Shown: in pieces, positions 17,790 through 26,173 of the stretch | Layout of the letters: the number at the start of each line of letters is the position of its first letter | Position numbering within the stretch: position 1 is the stretch's first letter | Assembly (NCBI GenBank): GCA_019637105.1 | Contig: JAHBWF010000022.1 | Location: 1 to 63,885 of the forward strand | Direction of reading: 5' to 3' | DNA: 63,885 nucleotides | From: Labilithrix sp. | Lineage (GTDB): Bacteria; Myxococcota_A; Polyangia; Polyangiales; Polyangiaceae | The notes under the pieces: generated by a model | Told to the model about the DNA's origin: nothing | Seen by the model: the letters and a program-made list of their open reading frames with translations, nothing else | Databases searched by the model: none | Program-made: the position numbers and the translations under genes

Positions 17790-18254
17790 TCACTCCGCCG
17801 ACGCCTCGCGGCCTTCCAGCGGCGGGCTCGGCTTCGCGCGCGCGCTCCGGTCGGACAGGTGCTGCAGCAGCATGCCGGCGGTCATCGCCGCCACGAACAC
17901 CAAAGCGCCCGGCGCGAGGGCCGCCACCGACGTCAACGCCGGGCCCGGACAGAAGCCGCCCAGGCCCCAGCCCACGCCGAACAGCGCCGCGCCGGCGAGG
18001 AGGCGAACGTCGACGCGCCGCTGCGCGGGCAGGTCGAGGCGCGGGGCGAAGCGCGGCGCGCCCCGGCGGCGTATCCACTGGTACGCCGCGGCGTGCACCG
18101 CGATCGCGCCGACCATCACGAACGCGAGGCTGGCGTCCCACGCGCCCGCGACGTCGAGGAACCCGAGCACCTTGCTCGGGCGGGTCATGCCCGAGACGAC
18201 GAGCCCCGCGCCGAACAGCGCGCCCGCGCCGAAGCCGACCAAAACGGCCCTCAC
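17790..18254 (-). CDS. YeeE/YedE-family transporter, C-terminal half
   Basis: 154 residues, GTG start overlapping the stop of the N-terminal-half gene (GTGA). Four hydrophobic segments; the signature GVGWGLGGFCPGPALTS (about 95-111) carries the conserved Cys of the YeeE/YedE sulfur-transport family. In that family, sulfur compounds such as thiosulfate are passed along conserved Cys residues. Full YeeE has both halves in one chain; here they are two small proteins that must assemble in the inner membrane. Short charged C-terminal tail. It closes a minus-strand operon with two rhodanese-like lipoproteins, which fits sulfur handling. Confidence 0.88.
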   Translation of the reverse strand: MRAVLVGFGAGALFGAGLVVSGMTRPSKVLGFLDVAGAWDASLAFVMVGAIAVHAAAYQWIRRRGAPRFAPRLDLPAQRRVDVRLLAGAALFGVGWGLGGFCPGPALTSVAALAPGALVFVAAMTAGMLLQHLSDRSARAKPSPPLEGREASAE

Positions 18255-18679
18255 GACGCCCTCGCCAGCAGGTGGTCGAACACCAGCACCGTCACGACGC
18301 CGAACGCCATGAAGGTGAGCGTGGCCGCGAGCGAGCGCGGCGAGAGGCGGCTCAGCCCGCACACGCCGTGGCCGCTCGTGCAGCCGTTGCCGAGCCGCGT
18401 GCCGAAGCCCACGAGCAGGCCCGCGGCCGCGGTCACGCCGAGCGGGCGCGCCGGCAGCGCCCCGAACGACGCGGGGTGCACGAGGCCGGCCACGAGCCCC
18501 GCCGCGAGGAGCCCCAGCACGAACGCCACGCGCAGCCCCGTCGCCTGCCCGCGCACGAGCAGGCCGCCGTAGATCCCGCTGACGCCGGCGACCTTCCCGT
18601 AGGTCCACAGCAGGAGCGAGGCGGACAGGCCGATGAGCAGCCCGCCGAGCAGGGCGGGGACGGGCGTGAAGTCGTGCAT
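18251..18679 (-). CDS. YeeE/YedE-family transporter, N-terminal half
   Basis: 142 residues with four hydrophobic segments. The signature TRLGNGCTSGHGVCGLSRLSP carries two Cys and matches the GCTSGHG block of YeeE/YedE transporters; the chain begins FTPVPALLGGLLIGLSASLL. Inner-membrane protein; together with the overlapping downstream gene it forms a split transporter for a reduced sulfur compound (thiosulfate or sulfide, inferred from the family). The ATG lies 20 bp after the stop of the rhodanese-like lipoprotein gene, and a GGAGAGC ribosome site is visible upstream. The same two-gene arrangement is known in many bacteria as PmpA/PmpB-type pairs. Confidence 0.88.
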   Translation of the reverse strand: MHDFTPVPALLGGLLIGLSASLLLWTYGKVAGVSGIYGGLLVRGQATGLRVAFVLGLLAAGLVAGLVHPASFGALPARPLGVTAAAGLLVGFGTRLGNGCTSGHGVCGLSRLSPRSLAATLTFMAFGVVTVLVFDHLLARAS

Positions 18680-18699
18680 GGAGCTCTCCCGGTGGAGCG

Positions 18700-20319
18700 T
18701 CAGCGACGCTTGTACTCGCGATCCTCGTCGAGCGCCTTGCGCGTGGTGGTCGCGTTCTTGTCGATCACCGCCTGCGCGACCTTGCGATCGCCTTCGCCGG
18801 CGCCGCTCGGTTCGTTGTAGGCCGTGACGCCGGTGTCGCTCTCGACCGTGGTGGGCGGCGCGCCCGCGGTCGGGCTCGCCTCGTAGCGCTGGCTGCGCGC
18901 GGCCGTGTCGGTGCGATACTGGTAGGCGGGATCGCTCGGGCCGATGTTGAAGCTCGCGTCCGGGTGACCGGAGACCAGAGAGAAGTACTCGACCAGCGAG
19001 CCGTCGAAGTGCACCGTCGGGTAGCCGAGGACCACGCGCGCGGCGAAGCCGTTCACCTGCACCTCGAAGTTGGTGCGGCACTGCGAGACGATGACCTTGC
19101 TCGTGCGGTCGGACGGCGCGTACCCGGCGGTCGTGAAGATCTGCGCGAGGTCGGCCTTGCTCTTGTACTTCCAGTTGCCGCTGTCGACGTCCGCGACCAA
19201 GCTCGCCCACGGGAAGCTCACCGCGCCTTTGACGTGGCCCTCGTAGAGGACGTAGGACTTCGCTTGCCCCTCGGCGTCCTGGCTCGGCGCGCCGGTCGAG
19301 CTCCAGGCCGTGGTGATGAACTGCCCGGGGTGGGTGTCGAAGAACGACGCGTTCGGCGCGGTGCGGTTCCACTGGTTCGTCGGGCGGGCGTCGATGATGA
19401 ACTGCTGGTTGAAGCCGGGGACGACGTTCTGCGCCGAGAGCTGCCCGTCGACCACCTTCAGGAAGTCCTCGAGCGGGAGGGTGAGCCCCGTGTGGTCGAC
19501 GCGCAGCGACTTCACGGTGAAGCCGCCGTTGGAGATCGAGCCTTCGGCGATCTTGTTGCTGCTCAGCGTCCCCGTGTAGTTCTTCTGCAGCGAGCCGTTG
19601 ACGATCGCGAGATGATTGAGGTCCGCGCCCCAGTAGCTGAGCCAGTACGTCGCGCGCGCCAGCTCCTGGAAGAACGCGCCGTTGTTGGCGGCGTTCTCGC
19701 CCGCGGCGAAGACCAAGAAGTCGCGGCTCAAGTCGATGCCGTACTTCGAGAGCCAATCGTCGGTGGTGGGGCCGCTGGCCTGATAGCGCACCGAGTTGGA
19801 GATCAGCCCCGTGTCGCGCGTCTCGTTGAAGCGGAAGCCGTCGATCTCGTACACGTAGACGTTCGAGCTCGGGCTCGACGGCACGTAGCTCTCGCCGGCG
19901 CCGCGGTTGGCGCCGTTGAGCTGCAGCACGACCAGGCGAGCGTCGGCGGCCAGGTGCGCAGGGCGGCCGTTCGGCGCCGCCCCCGCCTGCGCGGTGTCGG
20001 GCGTCGCCCAGTTGACCGCGTACGTCTCGAGCGTGCTCGCCTCGATGAGGCCCCATCGGTTGAAGGCGTAGTCGTCGGCGGACTCGTTCGTCAGCGCCTG
20101 GATCCCCACCGTCGGCGGCAAGCTCGCTTCGCCGTCGCCGCCGTCCGGCGCGGTCGAGCCGTCGGGCTCGGGCTGCGCGGCGTCGGGGGCGACCTGGCCC
20201 GCGTCGTCGTTCGCGCCGGGGTTGTTTTCGACCGCCGAGTCCGAGCACGCGACGAACAAGGTGGTGCTCGCGGTCGCGGTCGCCAGGGCCAGGAACGTGT
20301 AAGCGCGGTGCATCGTCAT
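18700..20319 (-). CDS. Rhodanese-like lipoprotein with predicted catalytic Cys
   Basis: 539 residues. MTMHRAY start chosen because GAGG lies 4 nt before it; a second ATG is 6 nt downstream. The lipobox is LFVAC, then an Asp/Pro/Gly linker. Two rhodanese-fold parts can be traced: an N-terminal one (about 75-240, LVVLQLNG, FLVFAAGENAANNG) without the active-site loop, and a C-terminal one. The C-terminal part has FIIDARPTNQWN, GHVKGAVSFPW and a VIVSQCRTNFEVQVNG loop whose Cys is placed as the sulfur-accepting residue. Probably faces the periplasm or surface and passes sulfane sulfur. Same operon as a Cys-less paralogue and the split YeeE/YedE transporter. Confidence 0.78.
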   Translation of the reverse strand: MTMHRAYTFLALATATASTTLFVACSDSAVENNPGANDDAGQVAPDAAQPEPDGSTAPDGGDGEASLPPTVGIQALTNESADDYAFNRWGLIEASTLETYAVNWATPDTAQAGAAPNGRPAHLAADARLVVLQLNGANRGAGESYVPSSPSSNVYVYEIDGFRFNETRDTGLISNSVRYQASGPTTDDWLSKYGIDLSRDFLVFAAGENAANNGAFFQELARATYWLSYWGADLNHLAIVNGSLQKNYTGTLSSNKIAEGSISNGGFTVKSLRVDHTGLTLPLEDFLKVVDGQLSAQNVVPGFNQQFIIDARPTNQWNRTAPNASFFDTHPGQFITTAWSSTGAPSQDAEGQAKSYVLYEGHVKGAVSFPWASLVADVDSGNWKYKSKADLAQIFTTAGYAPSDRTSKVIVSQCRTNFEVQVNGFAARVVLGYPTVHFDGSLVEYFSLVSGHPDASFNIGPSDPAYQYRTDTAARSQRYEASPTAGAPPTTVESDTGVTAYNEPSGAGEGDRKVAQAVIDKNATTTRKALDEDREYKRR

Positions 20320-20363
20320 GATTCCTCGTCGGGGTAAGGGGTCACACGAAAGCGTCGGAGCGA

Positions 20364-21725
20364 TCAGCAGCCGTCTTCGCCGGCTCCGACCGCAGGGAGC
20401 TCGGGAGGCTTTTTCTTGTACTCTGCATCTGATTCTTGGACGCGGGTGGAGCGCTCCACGGCGTCGTCGAACACGAGCGGGCGCACGCCCGACGAGGCCG
20501 GCGCCCAGCTGTTGGCGCCCTCGGTGAGCGCGGGGAAGCGGTCGGTGCGCCAGGGGCTGTCCTCCCCCAGCGCGCGGAGCGCGGGCTCGGGGTGCGAGGC
20601 GTTGAGCGCGCCCCACTCCAGGTACGACGCGGCGTACCAGCGCGCGGGCTGCGCCACGATCGCCAGGAGCGTGAAGCTCAGGAGCGCGCCGCCGTACCCG
20701 TCGAGGTCGTAGACGTAGGCGGTCTTCGAGGGCTCGAGGCCGGCGCCTCGGGCGAGCGCGTCGAGCGCGTCGCGGGGCTTGAGCGTCCCGTCCGCCTCCA
20801 ACAGCGCCGTCCACGGCAGGTTGCGCGCGCCGCGGATGCGTCCCGAGAACGTCGGCGTGCACGCGGGAGCGCCGTCGAGGCAGGTGTCGTCGAGCGCGCT
20901 CGCGCCGAGCGCGGAGCCCTCGTACTCGTCGGCCGGTCGCGCGTCGATGAGGGGATCTCGGCCGACCGCCTCGCGCACGGCGCCGACGTCGGCGAGGAGC
21001 ACGAAGTGGTCCTGCGGCTCCGTGACGATGCGCACGTCGCCGCCGAACGGATGCGGGGCGACCTCGGCGCTGCGCAGCCCGGCGGGCAGCACCTGGGCCA
21101 CGGCGCCGTTCAGCACGCCGAGCGCCTCGTGCTGGAAGCCCCAGTACCGGAACGAGAGCCAGGCGCGCGTGAGCGTCGCCAGCGACGTCGCCGACGGCTC
21201 GCCCGCCGCGAAGAGCACGAAGTCGTGGTTCGGTCGGATCGAGAAGCGACGCATGAAGCGGTCGATGCGGATCCCGTTCGCGGGCACCGTCCCGATCGCC
21301 GCGATGCCGTTGTTGCGCGGCTCGAGCAGGCGCGTCAGCTCGGCCGCGTGGTACACGCGCACGCCCGGCGCCGCCGCCACGAACGGCGCCTCTCCGGCGG
21401 CCGGATCGAGCTGCAGCACGACCAGATCGCCGGCCACGCCGGCCGGCTTGGCGTTCGCCCAGTCCGCGCGCCACGCGTTCACGCGCGAGGCCGTGACGAG
21501 GCCGGCCTCGTTGTCGTCGTAGTCTTCCGCCGAACGCCGCGCGAGATCGGCCGGCGTCGCCGGAGCCACGCCGTTCGGCGCCGGCGCGGGCTCGGCCGTG
21601 GGGCTCGGTCGCGGAGGCTCCTCGGGCTCCGGCGCCGTCGCCGAAGGCGTCGGGTTGTCTACGATAGTAGAGGAGCATCCCGCCAGAAGGAGCGCCACGG
21701 GTAGGAAGGCCGAACGACGGCGCAT
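20364..21725 (-). CDS. Rhodanese-like lipoprotein lacking the catalytic Cys
   Basis: 453 residues; lipobox LLLAGC at about residue 17, then a Pro/Glu linker. It is a paralogue of the next gene: shared SAEDYDDNEAGLVTASRVNAW start of the first rhodanese-fold part, FVLFAAGEPSATS, PLIDARPADEYEG, GRIRGARNLPW. At the active-site loop it reads YVYDLDGYGGALLSF, with Asp where active rhodaneses have Cys, so sulfur transfer by the usual route is not expected. It may bind the sulfur compound or regulate its paralogue. First gene of a four-gene sulfur operon, with a strong, near-leaderless promoter and a palindrome just upstream. Confidence 0.78.
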   Translation of the reverse strand: MRRRSAFLPVALLLAGCSSTIVDNPTPSATAPEPEEPPRPSPTAEPAPAPNGVAPATPADLARRSAEDYDDNEAGLVTASRVNAWRADWANAKPAGVAGDLVVLQLDPAAGEAPFVAAAPGVRVYHAAELTRLLEPRNNGIAAIGTVPANGIRIDRFMRRFSIRPNHDFVLFAAGEPSATSLATLTRAWLSFRYWGFQHEALGVLNGAVAQVLPAGLRSAEVAPHPFGGDVRIVTEPQDHFVLLADVGAVREAVGRDPLIDARPADEYEGSALGASALDDTCLDGAPACTPTFSGRIRGARNLPWTALLEADGTLKPRDALDALARGAGLEPSKTAYVYDLDGYGGALLSFTLLAIVAQPARWYAASYLEWGALNASHPEPALRALGEDSPWRTDRFPALTEGANSWAPASSGVRPLVFDDAVERSTRVQESDAEYKKKPPELPAVGAGEDGC

Positions 21726-21732
21726 GCATTAA

Positions 21733-21761
21733 AGTATACGTGTGTTCGTTATAATGAACAA
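21733..21761 (-). promoter_or_regulatory. Promoter with overlapping operator-like palindrome for the sulfur operon
   Basis: On the minus strand the -10 TATACT (21733-21738, 5 of 6) and -35-like TTGTTC (21756-21761) are 17 bp apart. The ATG begins 7 nt after the -10. A perfect TGTTC-N8-GAACA palindrome (21743-21760) covers the -35 and spacer, so a bound repressor would block RNA polymerase. This AT-rich stretch contrasts with its surroundings. Confidence 0.55.
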
Positions 21762-21950
21762 GTCGCAATCCGCGGGAACCGCCCGTCCGCGGAGCGAGAC
21801 GCGTCGTCGCAGCGCGCGGCGCCGCGGGCCGCCGCCGTCGATGCGCCCGGAGCCGGGGGCCCGCCGCCGCCGCGCTCGGAGCCGTTCGGCGCGGCGCGTG
21901 TCAGCGGGTGTCATTTGCCGAGGACGCCGCGGCGGACGAGTTTGTGACCC

Positions 21951-22427
21951 GTGGACCGAAGCACGAGGTACGTGGGGCACGTCGCCGTCACCTGGGCGGC
22001 GCTGCTCGTGGCGCTGGGATGCGAGGGCGACTACGACGAGGCCGAGCGCACGGACGTCTCCGCCGAGGTGGTGTCGTGCGAGGAGGCGTACGCGCGGCTT
22101 CGCGTTTGTTGCCCCGACTACCTGGGGCGCCTCGGCGACGACGAGGGTTGGGGGGCGCTCTGCCTCGACTTCCGGTACTCGAAGAATCTCAGCGACGGGT
22201 GCGGCGGCAGCACCGCGAGCTGGAGCGGCCACGTGCGCCCGGCGCTGAACGGCGCCGAGAGCGCGTGCATCCGCGCCGCGAGCTGCGAAGCGCTGGCGAG
22301 CACCGGCGTGTGCGCGCGCGTCGGCGCGGCCGTGGCGCGCGGGCGAGAGCAATACAGCCCGGGGGCCGACGGGACCGGCGACCCGGTCAATCGCGATCGC
22401 GACGCCCGACCCGAGGTGTGCCCGTGA
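21951..22427 (+). CDS. Small Cys-rich lipoprotein
   Basis: 158 residues, GTG start. The hydrophobic segment ends in lipobox LLVALGC (Cys near 24) and is followed by EGDYDEAE. About eight further Cys residues (CEEAYARLRVCC, ALCLDF, DGCGGS, ACIRAASCEAL, GVCARV) suggest a disulfide-held helical domain, typical of exported myxobacterial lipoproteins of unknown role. Its stop overlaps the GTG of the next gene, which encodes a predicted outer-membrane barrel, so the two products are probably made together. The 225-bp gap upstream, shared with the sulfur operon, contains the palindrome at 21743-21760. Confidence 0.65.
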   Translation: MDRSTRYVGHVAVTWAALLVALGCEGDYDEAERTDVSAEVVSCEEAYARLRVCCPDYLGRLGDDEGWGALCLDFRYSKNLSDGCGGSTASWSGHVRPALNGAESACIRAASCEALASTGVCARVGAAVARGREQYSPGADGTGDPVNRDRDARPEVCP

Positions 22428-23032
22428 GCGCCCGCGGGAGGTGCGCCGCCGCCTGCGCGCTGCTGTTCGTCGCGGGGGGAGCCCATGCCGCGGAGACGCC
22501 GCGCGCGGCCGTCGACGACGCCGCGGAGACGCGGAGGGCGCCGGCGGAGACGCGGGGCGCCGGCGCTCCGAAGCCGCCGGGCCGCTTCGAGATCGGCGTC
22601 CTGGCGGGCGCGAACGTCGGGACCTTCGTCGGCGTGCCGGTCACGCGCGCGGGCGCCGCGCTCGTCGTCTCCCCGCGGGGGAAGCTCGTCGGCGGCTCGC
22701 TGAGCTTCGAGGGCGGCCGATCCGAGAACGGCCTGGGCGCTCACCGCGCCGAGATCGCCTTCGACCTGCGCACGCCGGCGTACTTCGTCGGCGTGCGGGG
22801 CGGGCTCCACGTCGCGTACGCGATGCTGGTCCGCACGACGGGGACCGATCGCTTCTTCCGCGCGCTCGGGGGCGACATCGCCTCGTTCGCCCTCGGAGCC
22901 CACGCCGCGATCGAGGCGCGCCTCCCGCTGCGCGCGGGGCTGACGCTCACGGCGGCCGGCAGGCTGACGTTCGACGTCTACGACGGCGGGGCGGGCTACT
23001 CGCTCGGCCCGCAGGTCGGCTTGGTCCTCTGA
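22424..23032 (+). CDS. Predicted outer-membrane beta-barrel protein
   Basis: 202 residues, GTG start overlapping the previous stop (GTGA). Cleavable signal peptide: LLFVAGGAHA|AE. The mature part has a low-complexity Glu/Thr/Arg linker (AETRRAPAETRGAG), then alternating hydrophobic strands with Gly turns (FEIGVLAGANVGTFVGV, KLVGGSLSFEGGRSENG, AEIAFDLRTPAYFVGVRGG). It ends GYSLGPQVGLVL, a terminal strand typical of small outer-membrane barrels, although the last residue is Leu rather than Phe. Size fits an 8-stranded barrel. No family named; function unknown. Confidence 0.65.
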   Translation: MSARGRCAAACALLFVAGGAHAAETPRAAVDDAAETRRAPAETRGAGAPKPPGRFEIGVLAGANVGTFVGVPVTRAGAALVVSPRGKLVGGSLSFEGGRSENGLGAHRAEIAFDLRTPAYFVGVRGGLHVAYAMLVRTTGTDRFFRALGGDIASFALGAHAAIEARLPLRAGLTLTAAGRLTFDVYDGGAGYSLGPQVGLVL

Positions 23033-23089
23033 CCGCGCGCGAGGGCGACGCTTGCCCCGAGCGCTGCGCCGCGTGACACTCGCGGCGCG

Positions 23090-24457
23090 ATGGGCGCCCT
23101 CCGTGACTCGTTCCCGCCTGGAATGGGCGAGCCGCCCAAGCTCGATCGCCTCTTCGCCACGTTCGAGGACACCGCGCTCGAGCGCGCGTTCCAGAAGGAG
23201 AGCTTCGCGCTCTCCGTTCGCAAGTACGTCCGCTTCAGCGTGCTGCTGTCGTTCGCCGCGTTCTGGGCCTACGGCGTCCACGACCTCTTCGTCGTCCCCG
23301 ACGTCCACGTCACGGCGTGGGCGATCCGCTACGGCGTCTCGGGGCCGCTCGGCGCGCTGCTCGTGGCGTTCGTCTTCCGCAACCGGACGTGGGAGCGGCA
23401 CCAGCCGGCGATGCTCGTCTTCGGCCTCACCGTGAACACCGTGGTCCTGTGGATAGGGTCGATCGCGCCGCCCGCGGGGTTCTTCATCTACACCGGCTTC
23501 GCCGCGATCTTCGTCACGCTCGGGCCGTTCCTCGCGCGGATGAACGTGAAGACGCAGATCGTCTACACGGTCCTCACGCTCGCGCTCTACAACCTCTTCG
23601 ACGTCCTCCTCGCGCGGGCCGAGCCGATGTCCCGCCTCTCGTTGAACTTCACGCTCTTCACGCTCGGCGCGATCGGCACGCTCGCGGCTCGCCAGCTCGA
23701 GATCCAGGCGCGCGTGGCGTTCGTCCAGCGGCAGGTCATCCGCGAGCAGATGACCGCCCTCGACGTCGAGCGGCACCGGAGCGAGTCGCTGCTCCTCAAC
23801 GTGCTCCCGCGACGGATCGCCGAGCGGCTCAAGAACGAGCCGGACACGACCATCGCCGAGCGCTTCGAGAGCGCCACGGTCCTGTTCAGCGACATCGTCG
23901 GGTTCACCGAGCTCTCGGCGCGCCTCGTCCCCGACGAGATCGTGCGACGCCTCGACGAGGTGTTCTCGCGCTTCGACGGGATCGCCGACCAGCTCGAGCT
24001 GGAGAAGATCAAGACGATCGGCGACGCGTACATGGTCGCGGGAGGAGTGCCCGCGCGGCGCTCGGATCACGCGGCCGCCGTGTGCGAGATGGCGCTCCGG
24101 ATGCGCGAGGCGCTCGCCGAGCTGGCCGCGGGGATGGCCGAGCCGATCGCGGTGCGCATCGGCGTGCACACGGGCCCCGTCGTCGCCGGAGTGATCGGGA
24201 AGAAGAAGTTCATCTACGACGTCTGGGGCGACACCGTGAACACGGCGAGCCGCATGGAGTCGCACGGGGTGCCCGGGGCGATCCAGGTGAGCGAGGCGAC
24301 GTACCTGGCGACGAAGGACGCCTTCGAGTACGAGGAGCGCGGCGCCGTCGCCGTGAAGGGCAAGGGCGAGATGACCACGTACCTGCTCGTGGGGCGTCGC
24401 TCGGACGACGTCGGACGCGCCGCGTGGACGCCCTCCGCGACGTCGCCGCAGGCGTGA
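23090..24457 (+). CDS. Membrane-anchored class III adenylate cyclase
   Basis: 455 residues. Five to six membrane segments lie at about 47-205, a helical linker at 205-250 (RHRSESLLLNVLPRRIAERL), and the cyclase domain at about 258-440. Metal-binding Asp residues are D268 (FSDIVGFTELS) and D312 (IGDAYM). EKIKTIGDAYM gives a substrate-specifying Lys and YDVWGDTVNTASRM gives D377, the pair expected for ATP; N384 and R388 are the transition-state residues. So it should make cAMP rather than cGMP. It acts as a homodimer at the inner membrane; the membrane part probably senses a signal. Stands alone between the barrel gene and a lipoprotein gene. Confidence 0.92.
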   Translation: MGALRDSFPPGMGEPPKLDRLFATFEDTALERAFQKESFALSVRKYVRFSVLLSFAAFWAYGVHDLFVVPDVHVTAWAIRYGVSGPLGALLVAFVFRNRTWERHQPAMLVFGLTVNTVVLWIGSIAPPAGFFIYTGFAAIFVTLGPFLARMNVKTQIVYTVLTLALYNLFDVLLARAEPMSRLSLNFTLFTLGAIGTLAARQLEIQARVAFVQRQVIREQMTALDVERHRSESLLLNVLPRRIAERLKNEPDTTIAERFESATVLFSDIVGFTELSARLVPDEIVRRLDEVFSRFDGIADQLELEKIKTIGDAYMVAGGVPARRSDHAAAVCEMALRMREALAELAAGMAEPIAVRIGVHTGPVVAGVIGKKKFIYDVWGDTVNTASRMESHGVPGAIQVSEATYLATKDAFEYEERGAVAVKGKGEMTTYLLVGRRSDDVGRAAWTPSATSPQA

Positions 24458-24560
24458 TCCGCGCGCGCGGCGAGGACCTGGATTGTCGTGGATGGATCCG
24501 CGCCGATCCGACCGATCCGCAGAAGACCGCTGAGAGCGTTATTTTCCGCAAGGTTCAGGG

Positions 24561-24575
24561 TGGTATGCGCCATGC
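24561..24575 (+). promoter_or_regulatory. Possible sigma54 promoter
   Basis: TGGTAT-N6-TGC places GG (24562-24563) and GC (24574-24575) exactly 10 bp apart, as in -24/-12 promoters. It would start transcription near 24587, just before the ribosome site at 24594. One match only. Confidence 0.25.
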
Positions 24576-24593
24576 ACCTACATGTGGTCGTTC

Positions 24594-24599
24594 AAGGAG
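24594..24599 (+). promoter_or_regulatory. Ribosome binding site AAGGAG
   Basis: Lies 8 nt before the ATG at 24608 and decides that start over the out-of-frame ATG at 24603 and the in-frame upstream codons. Confidence 0.8.
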
Positions 24600-24607
24600 C
24601 TCATGCC

Positions 24608-25204
24608 ATGACCACCCGCCTAGCCCTCGTTGTCGCCCTCGGTCTCTCGACGTTCCTCGGTGGCTGCGCCTCGACGGTGGTGGGGACCGGCTCGGCGACC
24701 GAGGAGGTCAACGAAGCCTCGAAGGACCCGGCCGCGGAGGCGACGGAGGAGACCGACGCGGACGACGGCCGAGAGCAAGAGATCGAGGAGGGGAGCGCCA
24801 CGCTGTACGTCGACAGCGTCCCGTTCCCGGCCTTCGACTCCGGCTCGGCGCGACGTGGGCGCAACGGGGTGATCAAGGTGACGCTCGGCGCGAAGGACCG
24901 GAGCAGCGCCGACCCCAAGATCCTCCTCGACGTCACGGCGGCCACGATCGGCTGCGTCCAGCGCGGTTCGACCGCGCCCCACTCGCTGACGTGGCGTCCG
25001 CAAGGAGACGTCGGCGGAAGCGCGCAGTACATGAGCAGCTACGGCCCGGACTGCGGCCTCTTCGTCGATCGCGTCGACGCGGAGGTCGGCGGGCGCGTGC
25101 AGGGCAGGTTCGTCGGCTACGTGACGCTCGCCTACGGGCGGGACCCCGACGTCGCCACGAGCGTCCTCCTCGACCTCACGTTCGACGTGCCCTTGACGAA
25201 GTGA
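24608..25204 (+). CDS. Small lipoprotein of unknown function
   Basis: 198 residues. Start fixed by an AAGGAG site 8 nt upstream. The signal peptide ends in lipobox FLGGC (Cys near 19), then an acidic Glu/Asp/Ala tether (about 25-62). The globular part is beta-rich (ATLYVDSVPFPAF, VIKVTLGAKDR, KILLDVTAATIGCVQRG) with two Cys (GC, DC), probably a disulfide. It resembles a small beta-sandwich exposed in the periplasm or at the surface. No family recognised. A sigma54-like -24/-12 pattern lies 33 bp before the ribosome site. Monocistronic between the cyclase and a convergent SDR gene. Confidence 0.65.
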   Translation: MTTRLALVVALGLSTFLGGCASTVVGTGSATEEVNEASKDPAAEATEETDADDGREQEIEEGSATLYVDSVPFPAFDSGSARRGRNGVIKVTLGAKDRSSADPKILLDVTAATIGCVQRGSTAPHSLTWRPQGDVGGSAQYMSSYGPDCGLFVDRVDAEVGGRVQGRFVGYVTLAYGRDPDVATSVLLDLTFDVPLTK

Positions 25205-25252
25205 GGCCCCTCGCGTCCCGCTTCGCGGGGTCGGGCTCGGGAGAGGCTCGCG

Positions 25253-26011
25253 TCAGCCCTTGAGCGGCGGCGTGAGCCGGTCGAGCGCCCAGCGTGTCGC
25301 GTTGGGGAAGTGGCGGGCGAAGCCGTACGTGCGCGGGTAGATGACGCGCGGGCGCTTCTTGGCCACGGCGTCGGCGACGAGCCGCGCGAGGACCTCGGGC
25401 GTGCCGGTCGGGACGTTGCGCGTCGCGGCGGCGTCCTCGTAGGCGGCGCGTCCGGCGGCCTCGAGCTCGCTCGTGACGGGTCCGGGGTAGACGGTGACGA
25501 CGTGCACGCCGTGCTTCTTCACCTCGGCGCGGAGGCCCTCGGAGGCGGCGGCGAGCCCGGCCTTGGCCGCGTTGTAGAAGTACATGCCGGGCGTCGGGGC
25601 GATGGCCGCCATCGACGCGACGTCGACGATCGTGCCGGTCCCGCGCGGGATCATGCGGCGCAGGACGAGCGTCGTGAGGCGGAGCGGCACGTGGAGATCC
25701 AGGTGGAGCAGGCGCTCGGCGGCGGCCCAGTCCGTCTCGGTCGCGTGCTTGACGATCTGGATGCCCGCGTTGTTGACGAGGACGTCGATGGGGCCGAGCG
25801 CGTTCTCCGCGCCGTCGATCCACGCCCACGCGGCCTCGGCGTCGGCGAGGTCGGCGACGACGACGTGCGCGCGCTCGGCGCCCGCCGCGGCGATCCGCTC
25901 GAGGTGCTCCTTGCGCCGCGCGACGAGCGTGACGTTCGCTCCGCGCGCGAGGTACTCCCGCGCGATGGCCTCTCCGATGCCGCTCGATGCTCCGGTGACG
26001 ACGACGTGCAT
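25253..26011 (-). CDS. Short-chain dehydrogenase/reductase (SDR)
   Basis: 252 residues, classical SDR length. The NAD(P)-binding TGASSGIG is at 6-13, NNAG at 80-83, and the catalytic set is S133, Y146, K150 (MYFYNAAKAG), followed by VYPGPVTSELEAAG. Arg-rich ARRKEHL after the second strand suggests NADP preference. It oxidises or reduces a hydroxyl/keto group on an unknown substrate; the SDR family does not allow closer naming. Start ATG at the usual position directly before the first strand (MHVVVTGA). Convergent with the preceding lipoprotein gene; upstream lies a repeat-rich gap with no gene. Confidence 0.88.
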   Translation of the reverse strand: MHVVVTGASSGIGEAIAREYLARGANVTLVARRKEHLERIAAAGAERAHVVVADLADAEAAWAWIDGAENALGPIDVLVNNAGIQIVKHATETDWAAAERLLHLDLHVPLRLTTLVLRRMIPRGTGTIVDVASMAAIAPTPGMYFYNAAKAGLAAASEGLRAEVKKHGVHVVTVYPGPVTSELEAAGRAAYEDAAATRNVPTGTPEVLARLVADAVAKKRPRVIYPRTYGFARHFPNATRWALDRLTPPLKG

Positions 26012-26083
26012 CGGCAGAGCGTACCGATTCGCGCGCGCGTGTTCCACGGTGCTTCGTCGCGCGCGTGCCGTCCGGTCCTCTCC

Positions 26084-26151
26084 GTGCACCGGCGCGCTCC
26101 GTGGCCGGCCCTCTCGGGTGCGCCGGCGCGCTCCATGGGGCCGGCCTCTCG
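26084..26151. repeat. Two 34-bp tandem units, third partial
   Basis: Near-identical 34-bp units at 26084-26117 and 26118-26151 begin GTGCRCCGGCGCGCTCC; a partial third unit starts at 26152. They lie in a gap (26012-26487) where I see no gene. Confidence 0.7.
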
Positions 26152-26173
26152 GTGCGCCGGCGCCGCTCGGCGC

